Positions 1-8,999 of a stretch of DNA of 64,000 bases are shown piece after piece. The DNA is from Pseudomonas saudimassiliensis (GTDB taxonomy: Bacteria; Pseudomonadota; Gammaproteobacteria; Pseudomonadales; Pseudomonadaceae), in the NCBI RefSeq assembly GCF_000939975.1, contig NZ_LK391969.1:1024693-1088692 (forward strand), read 5' to 3'. Below the pieces are notes generated by a model, which saw only the letters and a program-made list of their open reading frames with translations, was not told the origin of the DNA and searched no databases. The position numbers and the translations under genes are program-made. Each line of letters begins with the position of its first letter. The stretch's first letter is position 1.

Positions 1-1
1 C

Positions 2-532
2 AGCCACCGGCAGTTGCAGCAGTGCATGAAGGTCCGCCTGGCCCGCGACAGCCTGCGGCTGGATAACCTGCGCAAGCGGCTCCGCCACCCCGGCGAGCGC
101 CTGGCGCAGCAGGCCCAGCGATTGGATGAACTGGAAATGCGCATGCAGCGCGCCCTGCATCATCGCCTGCAACACCGGCGTCAGCGCCTGGAGCACCTGC
201 AAGGCCGCTTGCAGCATCAGCACCCCGGGCGCCGGCTGGCCCTGCTGGGCGAGCGTCTCGAACAGCTGCGCCAGCGCCTGCCGCGCGTCATGCAGCAACG
301 ACTGGAGCAGCGCCGCCAGCAGTTGGGGAACGCCGTGCAGACCCTGCAACTGGTCAGCCCGCTGGCGACACTGGGCCGCGGATACAGCATTCTGTTGGAC
401 GGCCAGGGCCGGGCGGTGCGCAGCCGCAGCGACACCCGCCCCGGCCAGAAACTCCAGGCCCGGCTGCATGATGGGCAGCTCACCCTGCGGGTCGAGAATG
501 ACCAGCCGCATACGCTGCCGCTGCTGGACTGA
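2..532 (+). CDS. xseA: Exodeoxyribonuclease VII large subunit, 3' part
   Basis: This is the C-terminal part of the large subunit of exonuclease VII, which degrades single-stranded DNA into oligonucleotides together with the small subunit XseB. The reading frame is open from the first bases of the window, so the start lies outside. About 110 residues are a long Arg/Gln/Leu-rich helix of the kind that forms the coiled coil of XseA. The family signature SPLATLGRGYSI follows near residue 118 of the visible part, and then a short beta-rich tail. The helix explains the many Gln and Arg codons. The call rests on the signature and is firm; only the N-terminal OB-fold and catalytic domain are unseen. 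Confidence 0.93.
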   Translation, partial: SHRQLQQCMKVRLARDSLRLDNLRKRLRHPGERLAQQAQRLDELEMRMQRALHHRLQHRRQRLEHLQGRLQHQHPGRRLALLGERLEQLRQRLPRVMQQRLEQRRQQLGNAVQTLQLVSPLATLGRGYSILLDGQGRAVRSRSDTRPGQKLQARLHDGQLTLRVENDQPHTLPLLD

Positions 533-615
533 CCATCCAACATCTGTCATCGGTCTTTGCTAGGATGTGCCCGCGCCGCTGACCGGCGCCAACCCACTCG
601 ATACTCGGAACTGCC

Positions 616-1890
616 ATGCAATCCCAATACAACGATCTCATCCTGTGGCTGGAAGAATACCCCCAGCTCTATAGCCTGCTCGCCCTCTCGGCCCTGATCA
701 TCGGCGCCTGGATCGCCAACTGGATCGTCAAGCGCATCCTCATTCGCGGCCTGATGCACCTGCTGCGTTCCACACCGGTCGGCACCGACCGTGCGCTGCA
801 TGACTCCCATGTCATTTCCCGGCTGGCCAATATCGTTCCGGCGCTGATCCTCTCCATCGGCATAGGCCTGATCCCCGGTCTGTCGGAGACCCTGGTCACC
901 ATCGTCCGCAACGTCTGTGGCGCCTTCATCATCCTCACGATCGCCATCGCCATCGCCAATGCGCTGACCCTGGTCAACACGCTGTATGAGCGACGCCCCA
1001 AGGCCCGGATGAAGCCGATCAAGGGCTACATCCAGGTCATCAATATCGTCATCTATTCGATAGCGACCATCCTGATCATTGCCACCCTGATCGACCGTTC
1101 GCCACTGATCCTGCTCTCCGGTCTCGGGGCCATGGCAGCGGTGCTGATGTTGATCTTCCAGGACACTTTGCTGTCGCTGGTGGCCAGTGTGCAGATCAGC
1201 TCCAACGACATCGTCCGGGTGGGCGATTGGGTGGAAATGCCGGCCCTGAGCGCCGACGGTGATGTCATCGATATCTCCCTGCATACCGTCAAGGTGCAGA
1301 ACTGGGACAAGACCATCACCACCATTCCCACCAAGCGCCTGATCAGCGACCCGTTCAAGAACTGGCGCGGCATGCAGGAGTCCGGTGGCCGGCGGATCAA
1401 GCGCAGCATCATGCTCGACCAGCAGAGCGTGCATTTTTTGGACGCAGACGAATGCCGCCACCTGCACCGGTTCCGCCTGCTCAGTGATTACCTCAAGGAA
1501 AAGCAGGCCGATATCGACGACTGGAACCGCCAGCTTGAAGAGCAAGGCCAGGAGCCGGTCAACACGCGGCGGATCACCAATGTCGGCACCTTCCGCGCCT
1601 ACGTGGATCGTTACCTGCGCAGCCATCCGGGCATTCACCAGAACATGACCCTGATGGTGCGCCAGCTGGCGCCCACCGCCGATGGCTTGCCGATGGAGTT
1701 GTATTGCTTCACCAACACCGTGGCTTGGGCGGATTACGAGGGTATCCAGGCGGATATCTTCGATCACCTGATGGCCATCCTGCCGGAATTTGGCTTGAGC
1801 GTTTTCCAGCATCCGAGCGGCAGTGACCTGCGCCAGATGAGTCTGCCCCGGCAGGCCGCCGCCCAGCCAGGCACGACCTCGCTGGGTTGA
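616..1890 (+). CDS. ybdG: Mechanosensitive ion channel, YbdG/MscM type
   Basis: A 424-residue inner-membrane protein of the MscS superfamily, closest in layout to the miniconductance channel YbdG, which is of similar length. Such channels open on membrane tension and release solutes during hypo-osmotic shock. Several hydrophobic helices occupy about the first 190 residues. The last contains the Gly/Ala-rich pore-type stretch SGLGAMAAVLMLIFQDTLLSLVASVQI, given here only as a positional landmark near residues 155-195. The MscS beta domain follows (VGDWVEMP, TIPTKRLISDPFKNWRGM), then a C-terminal domain with a charged insertion. The ATG at 616 has only a weak Shine-Dalgarno sequence. It stands alone, followed by a strong hairpin. 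Confidence 0.9.
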   Translation: MQSQYNDLILWLEEYPQLYSLLALSALIIGAWIANWIVKRILIRGLMHLLRSTPVGTDRALHDSHVISRLANIVPALILSIGIGLIPGLSETLVTIVRNVCGAFIILTIAIAIANALTLVNTLYERRPKARMKPIKGYIQVINIVIYSIATILIIATLIDRSPLILLSGLGAMAAVLMLIFQDTLLSLVASVQISSNDIVRVGDWVEMPALSADGDVIDISLHTVKVQNWDKTITTIPTKRLISDPFKNWRGMQESGGRRIKRSIMLDQQSVHFLDADECRHLHRFRLLSDYLKEKQADIDDWNRQLEEQGQEPVNTRRITNVGTFRAYVDRYLRSHPGIHQNMTLMVRQLAPTADGLPMELYCFTNTVAWADYEGIQADIFDHLMAILPEFGLSVFQHPSGSDLRQMSLPRQAAAQPGTTSLG

Positions 1891-1895
1891 TCTTT

Positions 1896-1924
1896 TTCCG
1901 GCGCGCCGCTCGGGCGCGCCGGAA
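1896..1924 (+). terminator. Strong hairpin after the ybdG-type gene
   Basis: A perfect 12-bp inverted repeat (TTCCGGCGCGCC and its complement, loop GCTCG) begins six bases after the stop codon. There is no T-run after it on the plus strand, so it may be a poor intrinsic terminator or an mRNA-end stabiliser. Confidence 0.45.
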
Positions 1925-2018
1925 TCTGTCGCCGGAAACGGAAAAACCCGCCTCTCACGCACGAAAACACCCCAAAACACGAACAGCGCGGCGATAAATT
2001 GCTTTCTCATCCCGGTTA

Positions 2019-2047
2019 TTGCCATCAAAGCCGCATAGTCGTAAAGT
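2019..2047 (+). promoter_or_regulatory. Candidate leuA promoter
   Basis: TTGCCA (2019-2024) and TAAAGT (2042-2047) are separated by 17 bp, a reasonable sigma-70 match. Transcription would begin near 2054-2055, about 145 bases before leuA and right at the ATG of a short upstream reading frame. Inferred from sequence only. Confidence 0.4.
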
Positions 2048-2054
2048 TTTCAGC

Positions 2055-2132
2055 ATGAAAACACCACAGACACTCTTCACCCTCCGGCAGCATGCCTGCC
2101 TCTGCCTGGTCAGCCGCCGACTGCGTCACTGA
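2055..2132 (+). CDS. Possible leader peptide upstream of leuA
   Basis: A 25-codon frame lies between the candidate promoter and leuA. It contains five Leu codons (three CTC, two CTG), two Cys and a basic C-terminus ending [12 protein letters not shown] short GC hairpin (GCGTC, loop ACT, GACGC, 2123-2135) overlaps its stop codon. Leu-rich leader peptides control leu genes by attenuation in enterobacteria, so this could be an attenuator. No Shine-Dalgarno sequence is visible before the ATG, which coincides with the predicted transcript start, and no classical terminator with a T-run follows. The two Cys codons side by side with Leu leave open another amino-acid signal. Low-to-moderate certainty. 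Confidence 0.35.
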   Translation: MKTPQTLFTLRQHACLCLVSRRLRH

Positions 2133-2197
2133 CGCCCTTGGCTCTACCCGACCGTTGGCCGCCCAGGCCGTTTCGCACACAGAACAGGATTTTCGCC

Positions 2198-3868
2198 ATG
2201 ACCATGCTCGCTGACCCATCCAGTAAATATCGTCCGTTCACCCCCATCGCCCTGCCCGACCGCACCTGGCCGGACAAGGTTATCCAACAGGCGCCGATCT
2301 GGCTGTCTACCGACCTGCGCGACGGTAACCAGTCGCTGATCGAGCCGATGGATGCGGAAAAGAAGATGCGCTTTTTCAAGTGCCTGGTGGCGGTGGGCGT
2401 CAAGGAAATCGAGGTCGGCTTCCCCTCCGCTTCGCAGACGGATTTCGACTTCGTGCGTGAGTTGATCGAGGGCGGGCATATTCCCGATGACGTGACCATC
2501 CAGGTGCTGACCCAGGCCCGCGATGACCTGATCGAACGTACCTTCGAGTCGGTCAAAGGTGCCAAGCAGGCCATAGTGCATTACTACAACGCCTGCGCGC
2601 CGGCCTTCCGCAAGATCGTCTTCCATCAGGACCAGGCCGGCGTGAAGGCGATCGCCGTTGCCGCGGGCAAGACCATTCGCCGTCTGGCTGAAGCCGCACC
2701 GGAAACCCAGTGGCGCTTCGAGTACTCCCCCGAGGTGTTCAGTTCCACCGAAACCGAGTTTGCGGTTGAGGTCTGCAACGCCGTGATTGGCGTGTTCGAG
2801 CCGACCCCGCAGAACAAGCTGATCCTCAACCTGCCGGCGACCATCGAGTGCGCTACGCCGAACAACTACGCCGACCAGATCGAGTGGTTCGGCCGGCATA
2901 TCGATCGCCGGGACAGCGTACTGATCAGCGTGCACACCCACAACGACCGGGGCACCGGTGTCGCAGCGTCCGAACTGGCGGTCATGGCCGGCGCCGACCG
3001 CGTCGAGGGCTGCCTGTTCGGCAACGGCGAGCGTACCGGCAACGTCTGCCTGGTAACCTTGGCACTGAACCTGTACACCCAGGGTGTGGACCCCAAGCTC
3101 GACTTCTCCGACATCGACGCCGTGCGCAAAGTGGTCGAGGAGTGCAACCAGCTCCCGGTTCATCCCCGCCATCCGTATGTCGGCGACCTGGTGCATACCG
3201 CCTTCTCCGGCTCGCATCAGGATGCGATCCGCAAGGGCTTTGCCCAGCAGGATCCGAATGGCATCTGGGAAGTCCCCTACCTGCCTATCGATCCGGCGGA
3301 CATCGGCCGCAGCTATGAGGCGGTCATCCGGGTCAACAGCCAGTCCGGCAAGGGCGGCATCACCTATCTGCTGGAACAGGAATACGGCATCAGTCTGCCG
3401 CGCCGCCTGCAGATCGAGTTCAGCCAGGTGGTCCAGGCCGAAACCGATCGCCTGGGCCTGGAGATGACGGCCGCGCAGATCCACGGGTTATTGGAGCGCG
3501 AGTATCTGCAAGCCACCAGTCCCTACGCTCTGGTTCGCCACCGCCTGCAGGAGGAAAATGGCACCAGCGCAGTGGATGTGGAAGTCCTCGACGCCGGCAC
3601 TACCCAGCACTGGCGCGGCGTGGGCAAGGGCCCGCTGGAAGCACTGGTCGCCGGCTTGCCGGAGACCCTGGAGATCATGGATTACCACGAGCACGCAATC
3701 GGCTCGGGGAGCGATGCCAAGGCGGTCGCCTATATCGAGATCCGTCTGGCCAATGGCCGCCCGCTGCATGGCATTGGCATTGACGCAAACCTCACCGCGG
3801 CCAGTTTCCGCGCCCTGTTCAGCGCGTTGAACCGGGCCAAGCGCCACGCTCAGGCCCAGGCGGCCTGA
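2198..3868 (+). CDS. leuA: 2-isopropylmalate synthase
   Basis: Condenses acetyl-CoA with 2-oxoisovalerate in the first committed step of leucine synthesis. The 556-residue length suits the Pseudomonas-type enzyme. The TIM-barrel carries DLRDGNQSL (residues 39-47) and the metal-binding HTHNDRG (H246, H248). A C-terminal regulatory domain with [19 protein letters not shown] begins near residue 450; this domain normally binds leucine for feedback inhibition. The ATG at 2198 is preceded by AGGA at 2186-2189. An in-frame TTG at 2138 would add 20 residues but overlaps the presumed leader. No other leu genes adjoin it. A candidate promoter and leader peptide lie upstream. Confidence 0.97.
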   Translation: MTMLADPSSKYRPFTPIALPDRTWPDKVIQQAPIWLSTDLRDGNQSLIEPMDAEKKMRFFKCLVAVGVKEIEVGFPSASQTDFDFVRELIEGGHIPDDVTIQVLTQARDDLIERTFESVKGAKQAIVHYYNACAPAFRKIVFHQDQAGVKAIAVAAGKTIRRLAEAAPETQWRFEYSPEVFSSTETEFAVEVCNAVIGVFEPTPQNKLILNLPATIECATPNNYADQIEWFGRHIDRRDSVLISVHTHNDRGTGVAASELAVMAGADRVEGCLFGNGERTGNVCLVTLALNLYTQGVDPKLDFSDIDAVRKVVEECNQLPVHPRHPYVGDLVHTAFSGSHQDAIRKGFAQQDPNGIWEVPYLPIDPADIGRSYEAVIRVNSQSGKGGITYLLEQEYGISLPRRLQIEFSQVVQAETDRLGLEMTAAQIHGLLEREYLQATSPYALVRHRLQEENGTSAVDVEVLDAGTTQHWRGVGKGPLEALVAGLPETLEIMDYHEHAIGSGSDAKAVAYIEIRLANGRPLHGIGIDANLTAASFRALFSALNRAKRHAQAQAA

Positions 3869-3888
3869 ACGTCCATACCGCTGCGCCG

Positions 3889-3924
3889 CCCAGGCAGGCC
3901 GGAGCCCGTTCCGGTCTGCCTGGG
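3889..3924 (+). terminator. Hairpin after leuA
   Basis: CCCAGGCAG pairs with CTGCCTGGG, extended by GCCGGA/TCCGGT to about 15 bp with one G-U pair and a six-base loop. It begins 20 bases after the stop. There is no T-run, so termination strength is uncertain. Confidence 0.5.
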
Positions 3925-3992
3925 CAGTCGTGGGCTCGCTGACTCACCCCCGATGCTTGTTTTCCAGGCGGCTGCGCCACTAGAATCGCTCC

Positions 3993-4517
3993 ATGTCCAT
4001 TCAACATGCGCTGCTGACCTCGCTGCTGGAAAAACCTTCCTCCGGCTATGAGCTGGCCAACCGGTTCGATCACTCGATCGGCTACTTCTGGCGAGCAACT
4101 CACCAACAGATCTACCGCGAACTGGGCCGCATGACCGACGCCGGCTGGCTGCTGGTCGAGCATGAGCCGGCCGGTACCGGACGCCGCAAGAAAACCTACC
4201 ATGTGCTTGACGCTGGCCGCGAAGAGCTGGCCCGCTGGGTGGTCGAACCCGGCACTGGCAGCGCTGACCAGGCCTTGTTGATCAAGTTGCGGGCCGAAGC
4301 GGTCTTAGGACCCTTGGGGGTGGCTAGCGAGCTGCGGCGGCTGATTGAGCAGCATCGCCAGCGCCTGCAGATGTACCGCGATATCGAGCGGCGCGACTTC
4401 TCCGATCCAGCCATGGGCCAGGCGCAGAAACTGCAGCATGCCGTGCTGCGCATGGGCATCAGGACCGAAGAAAACTGGCTGACCTGGGCCGAGGAGACCC
4501 TGCCGCTGGTGGAATGA
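3993..4517 (+). CDS. PadR-family transcriptional regulator
   Basis: A 174-residue DNA-binding protein. Residues 1-80 form the PadR winged helix (ALLTSLLEKPSSGYELANRF, then WRATHQQIYRELGRMTDAGWL). Residues 95-172 are the helical C-terminal dimerisation domain of the Vir_act_alpha_C type. PadR proteins usually repress genes for detoxification or efflux and respond to phenolic or other small molecules; the ligand cannot be read here. It is convergent with the nitronate monooxygenase gene about 85 bp downstream, so a regulatory link is possible but unproven. No strong ribosome site precedes the ATG. Confidence 0.88.
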   Translation: MSIQHALLTSLLEKPSSGYELANRFDHSIGYFWRATHQQIYRELGRMTDAGWLLVEHEPAGTGRRKKTYHVLDAGREELARWVVEPGTGSADQALLIKLRAEAVLGPLGVASELRRLIEQHRQRLQMYRDIERRDFSDPAMGQAQKLQHAVLRMGIRTEENWLTWAEETLPLVE

Positions 4518-4602
4518 CCAGGACGGCCAACCTCCGCCCGACCAATGTGCGCCGTTGCCAGGCTGGTCGGGACGGAGTCCAGATAGGCGCAATGCGCCGG
4601 GA

Positions 4603-5568
4603 TTACAGGGCCGCCAGACGCTCTCGCGCAGCCTGATATTCCCGCTGCAAGCGCTGGATCAACGCCGCGGCAGGCACCACCTGCTTCACCGCACCGACGC
4701 CCTGCCCGGCCCCCCAGATATCCCGCCAGGCTTTGGCCTTGGTACTGCCACCGGAGCCGAAATTCATCTTCGAGGGGTCCGATTCGGGCAGGTCGGCCGG
4801 GTCCAGCCCGCTGTTGATGATGCTCTGCTTCAGGTAGTTGCCATGCACGCCGGTAAACAGGTTGGAATAGACAATATCCGACGCGGTACTGCCGACGATC
4901 ATGTCCTTGTAGGCCTGCTGGGCGTTGGCTTCCTCCGTGGCGATAAACGCCGAGCCGATGTAGGCCAGGTCCGCGCCCGCTGCCTGGGCCGCGAGAATGG
5001 TGTTGCCATTGGAAATGGCCCCGGACAGCAGCAGCGGCCCGTCGAACCATTCCCGGATCTCATGGATCAGCGCAAAGGGCGACAGCGTGCCGGCATGGCC
5101 GCCAGCGCCGGCGGCCACGGCGATCAGCCCATCGGCGCCCTTCTCGATCGCTTTTTTCGCGTAGAAGTTGTTGATCACGTCATGCAACACGATGCCGCCG
5201 TAGGAATGCACGGCGTTGTTGACGTCCTCCCGCGCGCCCAGCGAGGTGATGACTATCGGCACCTTGTACTTCACACAGAGCGCCAGATCCTGCTCCAGGC
5301 GGTCGTTGGACTTGTGCACGATCTGGTTGACCGCAAAGGGCGCAGCCGGCCGGTCCGGATGTTGGGCGTTGTATTCATCCAGCTCGCTGGTGATGCGCTG
5401 CAGCCATTGCTCGAATATCTCCACCGGCCGCGCATTGAGCGAAGGGAAGGATCCCACCACGCCGGCCTTGCACTGGGCGATGACCAGATCGGGATTGGAG
5501 ATGATAAACAGCGGCGAGCCGACAACCGGGATGGACAGCCGGCCCTTGAGCAGATCAGGTAGAGACAT
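4603..5568 (-). CDS. Nitronate monooxygenase / 2-nitropropane dioxygenase family protein
   Basis: A 321-residue FMN-dependent TIM-barrel enzyme of the NMO/NPD family, which oxidises alkyl nitronates such as propionate-3-nitronate or acts as a quinone reductase in some branches. GAGGHAG (residues 154-160, H158) is the family signature and phosphate-binding region; GADLAYIGSAF near residue 208 is the second conserved block. The ATG at 5568 is preceded by GGAG with five-base spacing. An in-frame GTG two codons upstream lies on the ribosome site itself and is rejected. It follows the SnoaL-like gene by 37 bp on the same strand, so the two probably form one transcript. The true substrate is unknown. 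Confidence 0.85.
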   Translation of the reverse strand: MSLPDLLKGRLSIPVVGSPLFIISNPDLVIAQCKAGVVGSFPSLNARPVEIFEQWLQRITSELDEYNAQHPDRPAAPFAVNQIVHKSNDRLEQDLALCVKYKVPIVITSLGAREDVNNAVHSYGGIVLHDVINNFYAKKAIEKGADGLIAVAAGAGGHAGTLSPFALIHEIREWFDGPLLLSGAISNGNTILAAQAAGADLAYIGSAFIATEEANAQQAYKDMIVGSTASDIVYSNLFTGVHGNYLKQSIINSGLDPADLPESDPSKMNFGSGGSTKAKAWRDIWGAGQGVGAVKQVVPAAALIQRLQREYQAARERLAAL

Positions 5569-5605
5569 TGTCACTCCACAGGAAAACGGGGTTGATATGA
5601 ACGGG

Positions 5606-6046
5606 TCAGGCGCCCGCTTGACCTTTCAGCACGGCCGCATGGGGCGCCATCCGCTTGCCCATCTCCTCGGCCAGCGCCTGCAGGCCGCTGAGCGGTCGCA
5701 CCATAACTTCGAATTCGAGAATCCGGCCCGCCTCGTCAAAGCGCAGCATGTCGATCCCCTTGAGCTGCTTGCCATTGACGTGGGCACTGAACTCCAGCAC
5801 AGCGCTGCTGCCGTCATCGCTGACGAAGCTGCGATGGTAGGTAAAGTTCTCAAAGACCTGATTGACGTTTTTCAGCACCAACTTGATGGCTGCCTTGCCC
5901 GGGTAGGGTTGGTGCGCGACCGGTGAGCGGAACACGATCTCCTCGGCCAGCCAGGGATCGAGCTCCTCCATGGCGTTGCGCTCGAGAATGTGATGCCAGG
6001 CCTCGAGGGTGCGCTGGGCTGCCGACGATAAAAGTGTCTGTTGCAT
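5606..6046 (-). CDS. SnoaL-like / NTF2-fold protein
   Basis: A 146-residue protein with the cone-shaped NTF2 fold seen in SnoaL-like polyketide cyclases, ketosteroid isomerases and many small enzymes of unknown function. Features are AWHHILERNAMEELDPWLAEEIVFRSPV at the N-terminus, where the active-site pocket usually forms, and GIDMLRFDEAGRILEFEVMVRPL near the C-terminus. The ATG at 6046 follows AAGGAAG with good spacing; a longer frame upstream has no ribosome site. It is the first gene of a likely two-gene operon with the nitronate monooxygenase. The specific reaction cannot be deduced. Confidence 0.8.
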   Translation of the reverse strand: MQQTLLSSAAQRTLEAWHHILERNAMEELDPWLAEEIVFRSPVAHQPYPGKAAIKLVLKNVNQVFENFTYHRSFVSDDGSSAVLEFSAHVNGKQLKGIDMLRFDEAGRILEFEVMVRPLSGLQALAEEMGKRMAPHAAVLKGQAGA

Positions 6047-6129
6047 GGCTGCTTCCTTTTCACGACGTCGATCTCGACAGCCCCGGCCGCCGCCAGTCAT
6101 GGGCGGAGCGGGTGCTGCATCAGGCGTCT

Positions 6130-6158
6130 AAATTAGCAATCCGGGCCTGGTTGTGCAA
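6130..6158 (-). promoter_or_regulatory. Candidate promoter of the SnoaL-like/NMO operon
   Basis: On the minus strand TTGCAC (6158-6153) and TAATTT (6135-6130) are separated by 17 bp, about 85 bp upstream of the first gene's ATG. The rest of the interval up to the der terminator shows no gene. Confidence 0.45.
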
Positions 6159-6167
6159 CTGGTTGCA
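6154..6167. promoter_or_regulatory. Palindromic candidate operator over the -35
   Basis: TGCAAC-TG-GTTGCA is a perfect 14-bp palindrome that overlaps the -35 element of the candidate promoter, where a repressor would block RNA polymerase. The protein that binds it is not known. Confidence 0.4.
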
Positions 6168-6277
6168 TATAGGGCGTGGTGTCGGCATTGGGACAACAGA
6201 AAAGCTGGGCGCAGCAATGCGCACCCGAGAAGGAAGATAGGCGATGGGCAGGCAATGGGGAGTTACATCGAGGAAGA

Positions 6278-6303
6278 GAACCCCACGCAGCCGCGTGGGG
6301 TTC
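6278..6303 (-). terminator. Terminator of der
   Basis: An 11-bp perfect stem (GAACCCCACGC and its complement) with loop GGCT on the minus strand is followed by the pyrimidine-rich TCTTCCTC. It lies about 20 bp after the der stop. Confidence 0.7.
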
Positions 6304-6321
6304 CTGGGGTAAAGCAGACTG

Positions 6322-7764
6322 TCAGCGCTTGTCCTTGCGCTTTTTCTCGGCCTTCTTGTGATGGCTCATCAGGCGACGCTTCTTGTTCACCTGACGCTCG
6401 GACAGCTTGTTCTTCTTCTCCGCAAAGGGGTTGTCGCCGCCCTTGTACTCGATACGGATCGGCGTGCCGGACAATTTGAGCACCTTGCGAAAGATGTTTT
6501 CCAGGTAGCGGGTGTAGGAGCGCGGCACCGCGTCCACCTGGTTACCGTGGATGACGATGATCGGCGGGTTGGAGCCACCCAGGTGGGCATACCGCAGCTT
6601 GATGCGGCGGCCATTGACCAGCGGCGGCTGATGCTCGGCCACGGCAGCTTCAAGAATCTCGGTCATGCGCTTGGTCGGGATTTTGGTCATGGCGCTTTCA
6701 TAGGCCTGATCCACCGACTTGTAGAGTAGCCCTACCCCGCTACCATGCAGCGCGGAAATGAAGTGCTGATCGGCAAACTGGGTGAAGATCAGCCGGCGCT
6801 CCAACTCCTTCTTGACGTATTCCTTCTCGCCCTGCTCCATGCCATCCCATTTGTTGATGGCAACCACCAGGGCGCGGCCGGATTCCAGCACGAAGCCCAG
6901 CAGGTGCAGATCCTGCTCGACGATGCCGTCCCGGGCGTCGACCACGAAGATCACCACGTTGGCATCCTGGATCGCCTGCAGGGTCTTGATCACCGAGAAC
7001 TTCTCGATGGCCTCGAATACCTTGCCGCGGCGGCGCACACCGGCAGTGTCGATCAGGGTGTAGGGCTTGCCATGGCGTTCGTAGGGGATATAAATGCTGT
7101 CCCGGGTGGTGCCGGCCTGGTCGAAGACCACCACCCGATCCTCACCCAGCATGCGGTTGACCAGGGTGGACTTGCCGACGTTGGGCCGGCCAATGATCGC
7201 GATCTTGGTGCCGATCGGGGTGACCGGCAGGCGTTCGATGGGATTGCCTTCTTCATCAAGCTCTACGGTCTGGATGTCGCCCTTGACCAGCACCGCTTCG
7301 AGCATCGGATTGATATTGCGCCCGTGCGCTGCGGCGATACCGATCGGCGCGCCCAGGCCCAACGCCGCAAACTCACCGACAATGGAGTCCGGATCAGCTC
7401 CGTCGATCTTGTTGGCAATCAGGAAGGTGTGCTTGTCGCGCTTGCGCAGATGCTCGGCGATCATCTCGTCGCCGGCGGTGCGGCCGGCCCGGGCATCGAC
7501 CAAAAACAGCACCGCGTCCGCTTCTTCGATGGCCTGCAGCGACTGCCCAGCCATCAGCGTATCGATGCCGTTCTCGTCGCCAGTCAGGCCGCCGGTGTCC
7601 ACGACAATGAAGGGCTGACCCTGCCAGACGGCTTCGCCATACTGGCGATCACGGGTCAACCCGGCCACGTCGGCGACTATGGCGTCACGACTTTTGGTCA
7701 GACGGTTGAACAACGTGGATTTGCCGACATTCGGCCGGCCCACCAGGGCAATGACAGGAACCAT
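6322..7764 (-). CDS. der: Ribosome biogenesis GTPase Der (EngA)
   Basis: Essential double GTPase needed for 50S subunit maturation. At 480 residues it has two G domains with identical P-loops GRPNVGKS at residues 9-16 and 192-199. NKID at 118-121 marks G4 of domain one, and NKWD marks G4 of domain two. A C-terminal KH-like domain follows, with a lysine-rich tail ([21 protein letters not shown] region). The ATG at 7764 follows GGAG with six-base spacing; an upstream in-frame start would lack a site. It lies downstream of bamB in the same direction, but a strong terminator separates the two, so it may use readthrough or its own promoter. Confidence 0.98.
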   Translation of the reverse strand: MVPVIALVGRPNVGKSTLFNRLTKSRDAIVADVAGLTRDRQYGEAVWQGQPFIVVDTGGLTGDENGIDTLMAGQSLQAIEEADAVLFLVDARAGRTAGDEMIAEHLRKRDKHTFLIANKIDGADPDSIVGEFAALGLGAPIGIAAAHGRNINPMLEAVLVKGDIQTVELDEEGNPIERLPVTPIGTKIAIIGRPNVGKSTLVNRMLGEDRVVVFDQAGTTRDSIYIPYERHGKPYTLIDTAGVRRRGKVFEAIEKFSVIKTLQAIQDANVVIFVVDARDGIVEQDLHLLGFVLESGRALVVAINKWDGMEQGEKEYVKKELERRLIFTQFADQHFISALHGSGVGLLYKSVDQAYESAMTKIPTKRMTEILEAAVAEHQPPLVNGRRIKLRYAHLGGSNPPIIVIHGNQVDAVPRSYTRYLENIFRKVLKLSGTPIRIEYKGGDNPFAEKKNKLSERQVNKKRRLMSHHKKAEKKRKDKR

Positions 7765-7789
7765 GATTACTCCGCGCACCTTTTGGCGC

Positions 7790-7834
7790 CAAACAAAAAC
7801 AAAAAGGCCGCTGCTCCTTCAGTGGGCAGCGGCC
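7790..7834 (-). terminator. Intrinsic terminator after bamB
   Basis: GGCCGCTGC/GCAGCGGCC forms a 9-bp stem (7806-7834). On the minus strand it is followed by a run TTTTTGTTTTTGTTT, the clearest intrinsic terminator in the window. It lies between bamB and der. Confidence 0.85.
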
Positions 7835-7857
7835 GGAAAGTATAACCTGTTTCGACT

Positions 7858-8994
7858 TCAGCGCAGCTGGTAAGCCGCCAGATCACCGCTGTTGCCATAC
7901 ACATAGAGGGTATCGCCCTGCACAATCGGCGTTACCCGGACACCCTTGCTGTCTACGCGCACCCGGCCGACCAACCGTCCGTCGGTCTGCGCCAGCAGAT
8001 GCAGGTAGCCTTCGAAGTCCGCCACGGCGACGTAGCTGCTGAAGGCGGCCGGCCCGGTGAGCTGGCGCCGCTGCAGGCTGTCGTTGGTCCACAGCGGCGA
8101 GGCGCGATTCTGGTCGTAGGCTTCAACGACACCGCCGGCTTCGGTCAGGTAGACGCTACCGAAACCCACCGCGGCACCCGCATGGCTGGATGCCGGACGC
8201 TGCCAGCGAATGGAGCCGGTTTCAGCGTCCATGGCCACCAGGTTGCCCTGATAGGTCGCGGCGTAGAGCACCTGATCATCCAGTGTCAGCCGACCGTCAA
8301 TGTCGACCATACGCTCAAGCTCCGAGCGGCCGACCGGTTGGGCGATCCGCTGCTCCCAGAGGGGAATGCCGTTCTGTGCGTCCAGGGCGACCACGCGGCC
8401 GCTGGCCAGGCCGGCATACACGCGGTGCAGCGAGACGATCGGGGTGCTGTGACCACGCACGGTCAGTACCGGCAGGCTGGACTCATACAGCCAGCGCTGC
8501 TCACCGGTACCGATATCCAGCGCAACCAGTTTGTCGTCCTGGGTCTGCACCACCACCACGTCACCATTGGTCTGCGGCGGCGCCAGCACTTCGCTGGACA
8601 CCTGGGCGCGCCAGAGCTCGCTGCCATCGGCCTCGTCGAGGACGATGACCAGGCCGCTGAGCGTGCCCAGCATGACCCGGCCACCACCGGCACCCACGGC
8701 GCCCGACAGCGGCTCCTTCAGCTTGACCTGCCAGTTGACCGCGCCGGTGTCCCGGTCCAGGGCAACGACCCGGCCCTTGGCATCGGCGGCGTACAGGGTC
8801 AGACCATCAAGCGTCGGCTGGAGCTTGTTGAACAGCTCGCCCTGGCCCACGCCAATGTTACGTTTCCAGCTGCGCTCCAGTTGGACCTCAGCATCGAATT
8901 TTTCCAGTTCTGCCGGGGGCAGCTCCTTCTTGCCGGAACTACCACAGCCGACCAGCAGCAGGGCAGCGAGCCCGGCAGCCAGAGTTCGGGACAT
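7858..8994 (-). CDS. bamB: Outer-membrane assembly lipoprotein BamB
   Basis: Periplasmic lipoprotein of the BAM complex that helps insert beta-barrel proteins into the outer membrane. The 378 residues begin with a lipoprotein signal ending LLLVGC (acylated Cys at 17). The mature part is an eight-bladed propeller with recurring PQQ-like repeats such as GRVVALDRDTGAVNW and GELWRAQV-type strands. The ATG at 8994 is five bases after the yfgM stop; a TTG three codons upstream is an alternative. It is translated just after yfgM, as in other gammaproteobacteria. Confidence 0.95.
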   Translation of the reverse strand: MSRTLAAGLAALLLVGCGSSGKKELPPAELEKFDAEVQLERSWKRNIGVGQGELFNKLQPTLDGLTLYAADAKGRVVALDRDTGAVNWQVKLKEPLSGAVGAGGGRVMLGTLSGLVIVLDEADGSELWRAQVSSEVLAPPQTNGDVVVVQTQDDKLVALDIGTGEQRWLYESSLPVLTVRGHSTPIVSLHRVYAGLASGRVVALDAQNGIPLWEQRIAQPVGRSELERMVDIDGRLTLDDQVLYAATYQGNLVAMDAETGSIRWQRPASSHAGAAVGFGSVYLTEAGGVVEAYDQNRASPLWTNDSLQRRQLTGPAAFSSYVAVADFEGYLHLLAQTDGRLVGRVRVDSKGVRVTPIVQGDTLYVYGNSGDLAAYQLR

Positions 8995-8999
8995 CAGCT

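Noticed and set aside
547-2028. Long open frame of 493 codons on the minus strand opposite the YbdG-type channel
   Set aside because: It is antisense to a clear family member, has low-complexity Gln/Asp/His composition and no domain; a shadow of high-GC coding.
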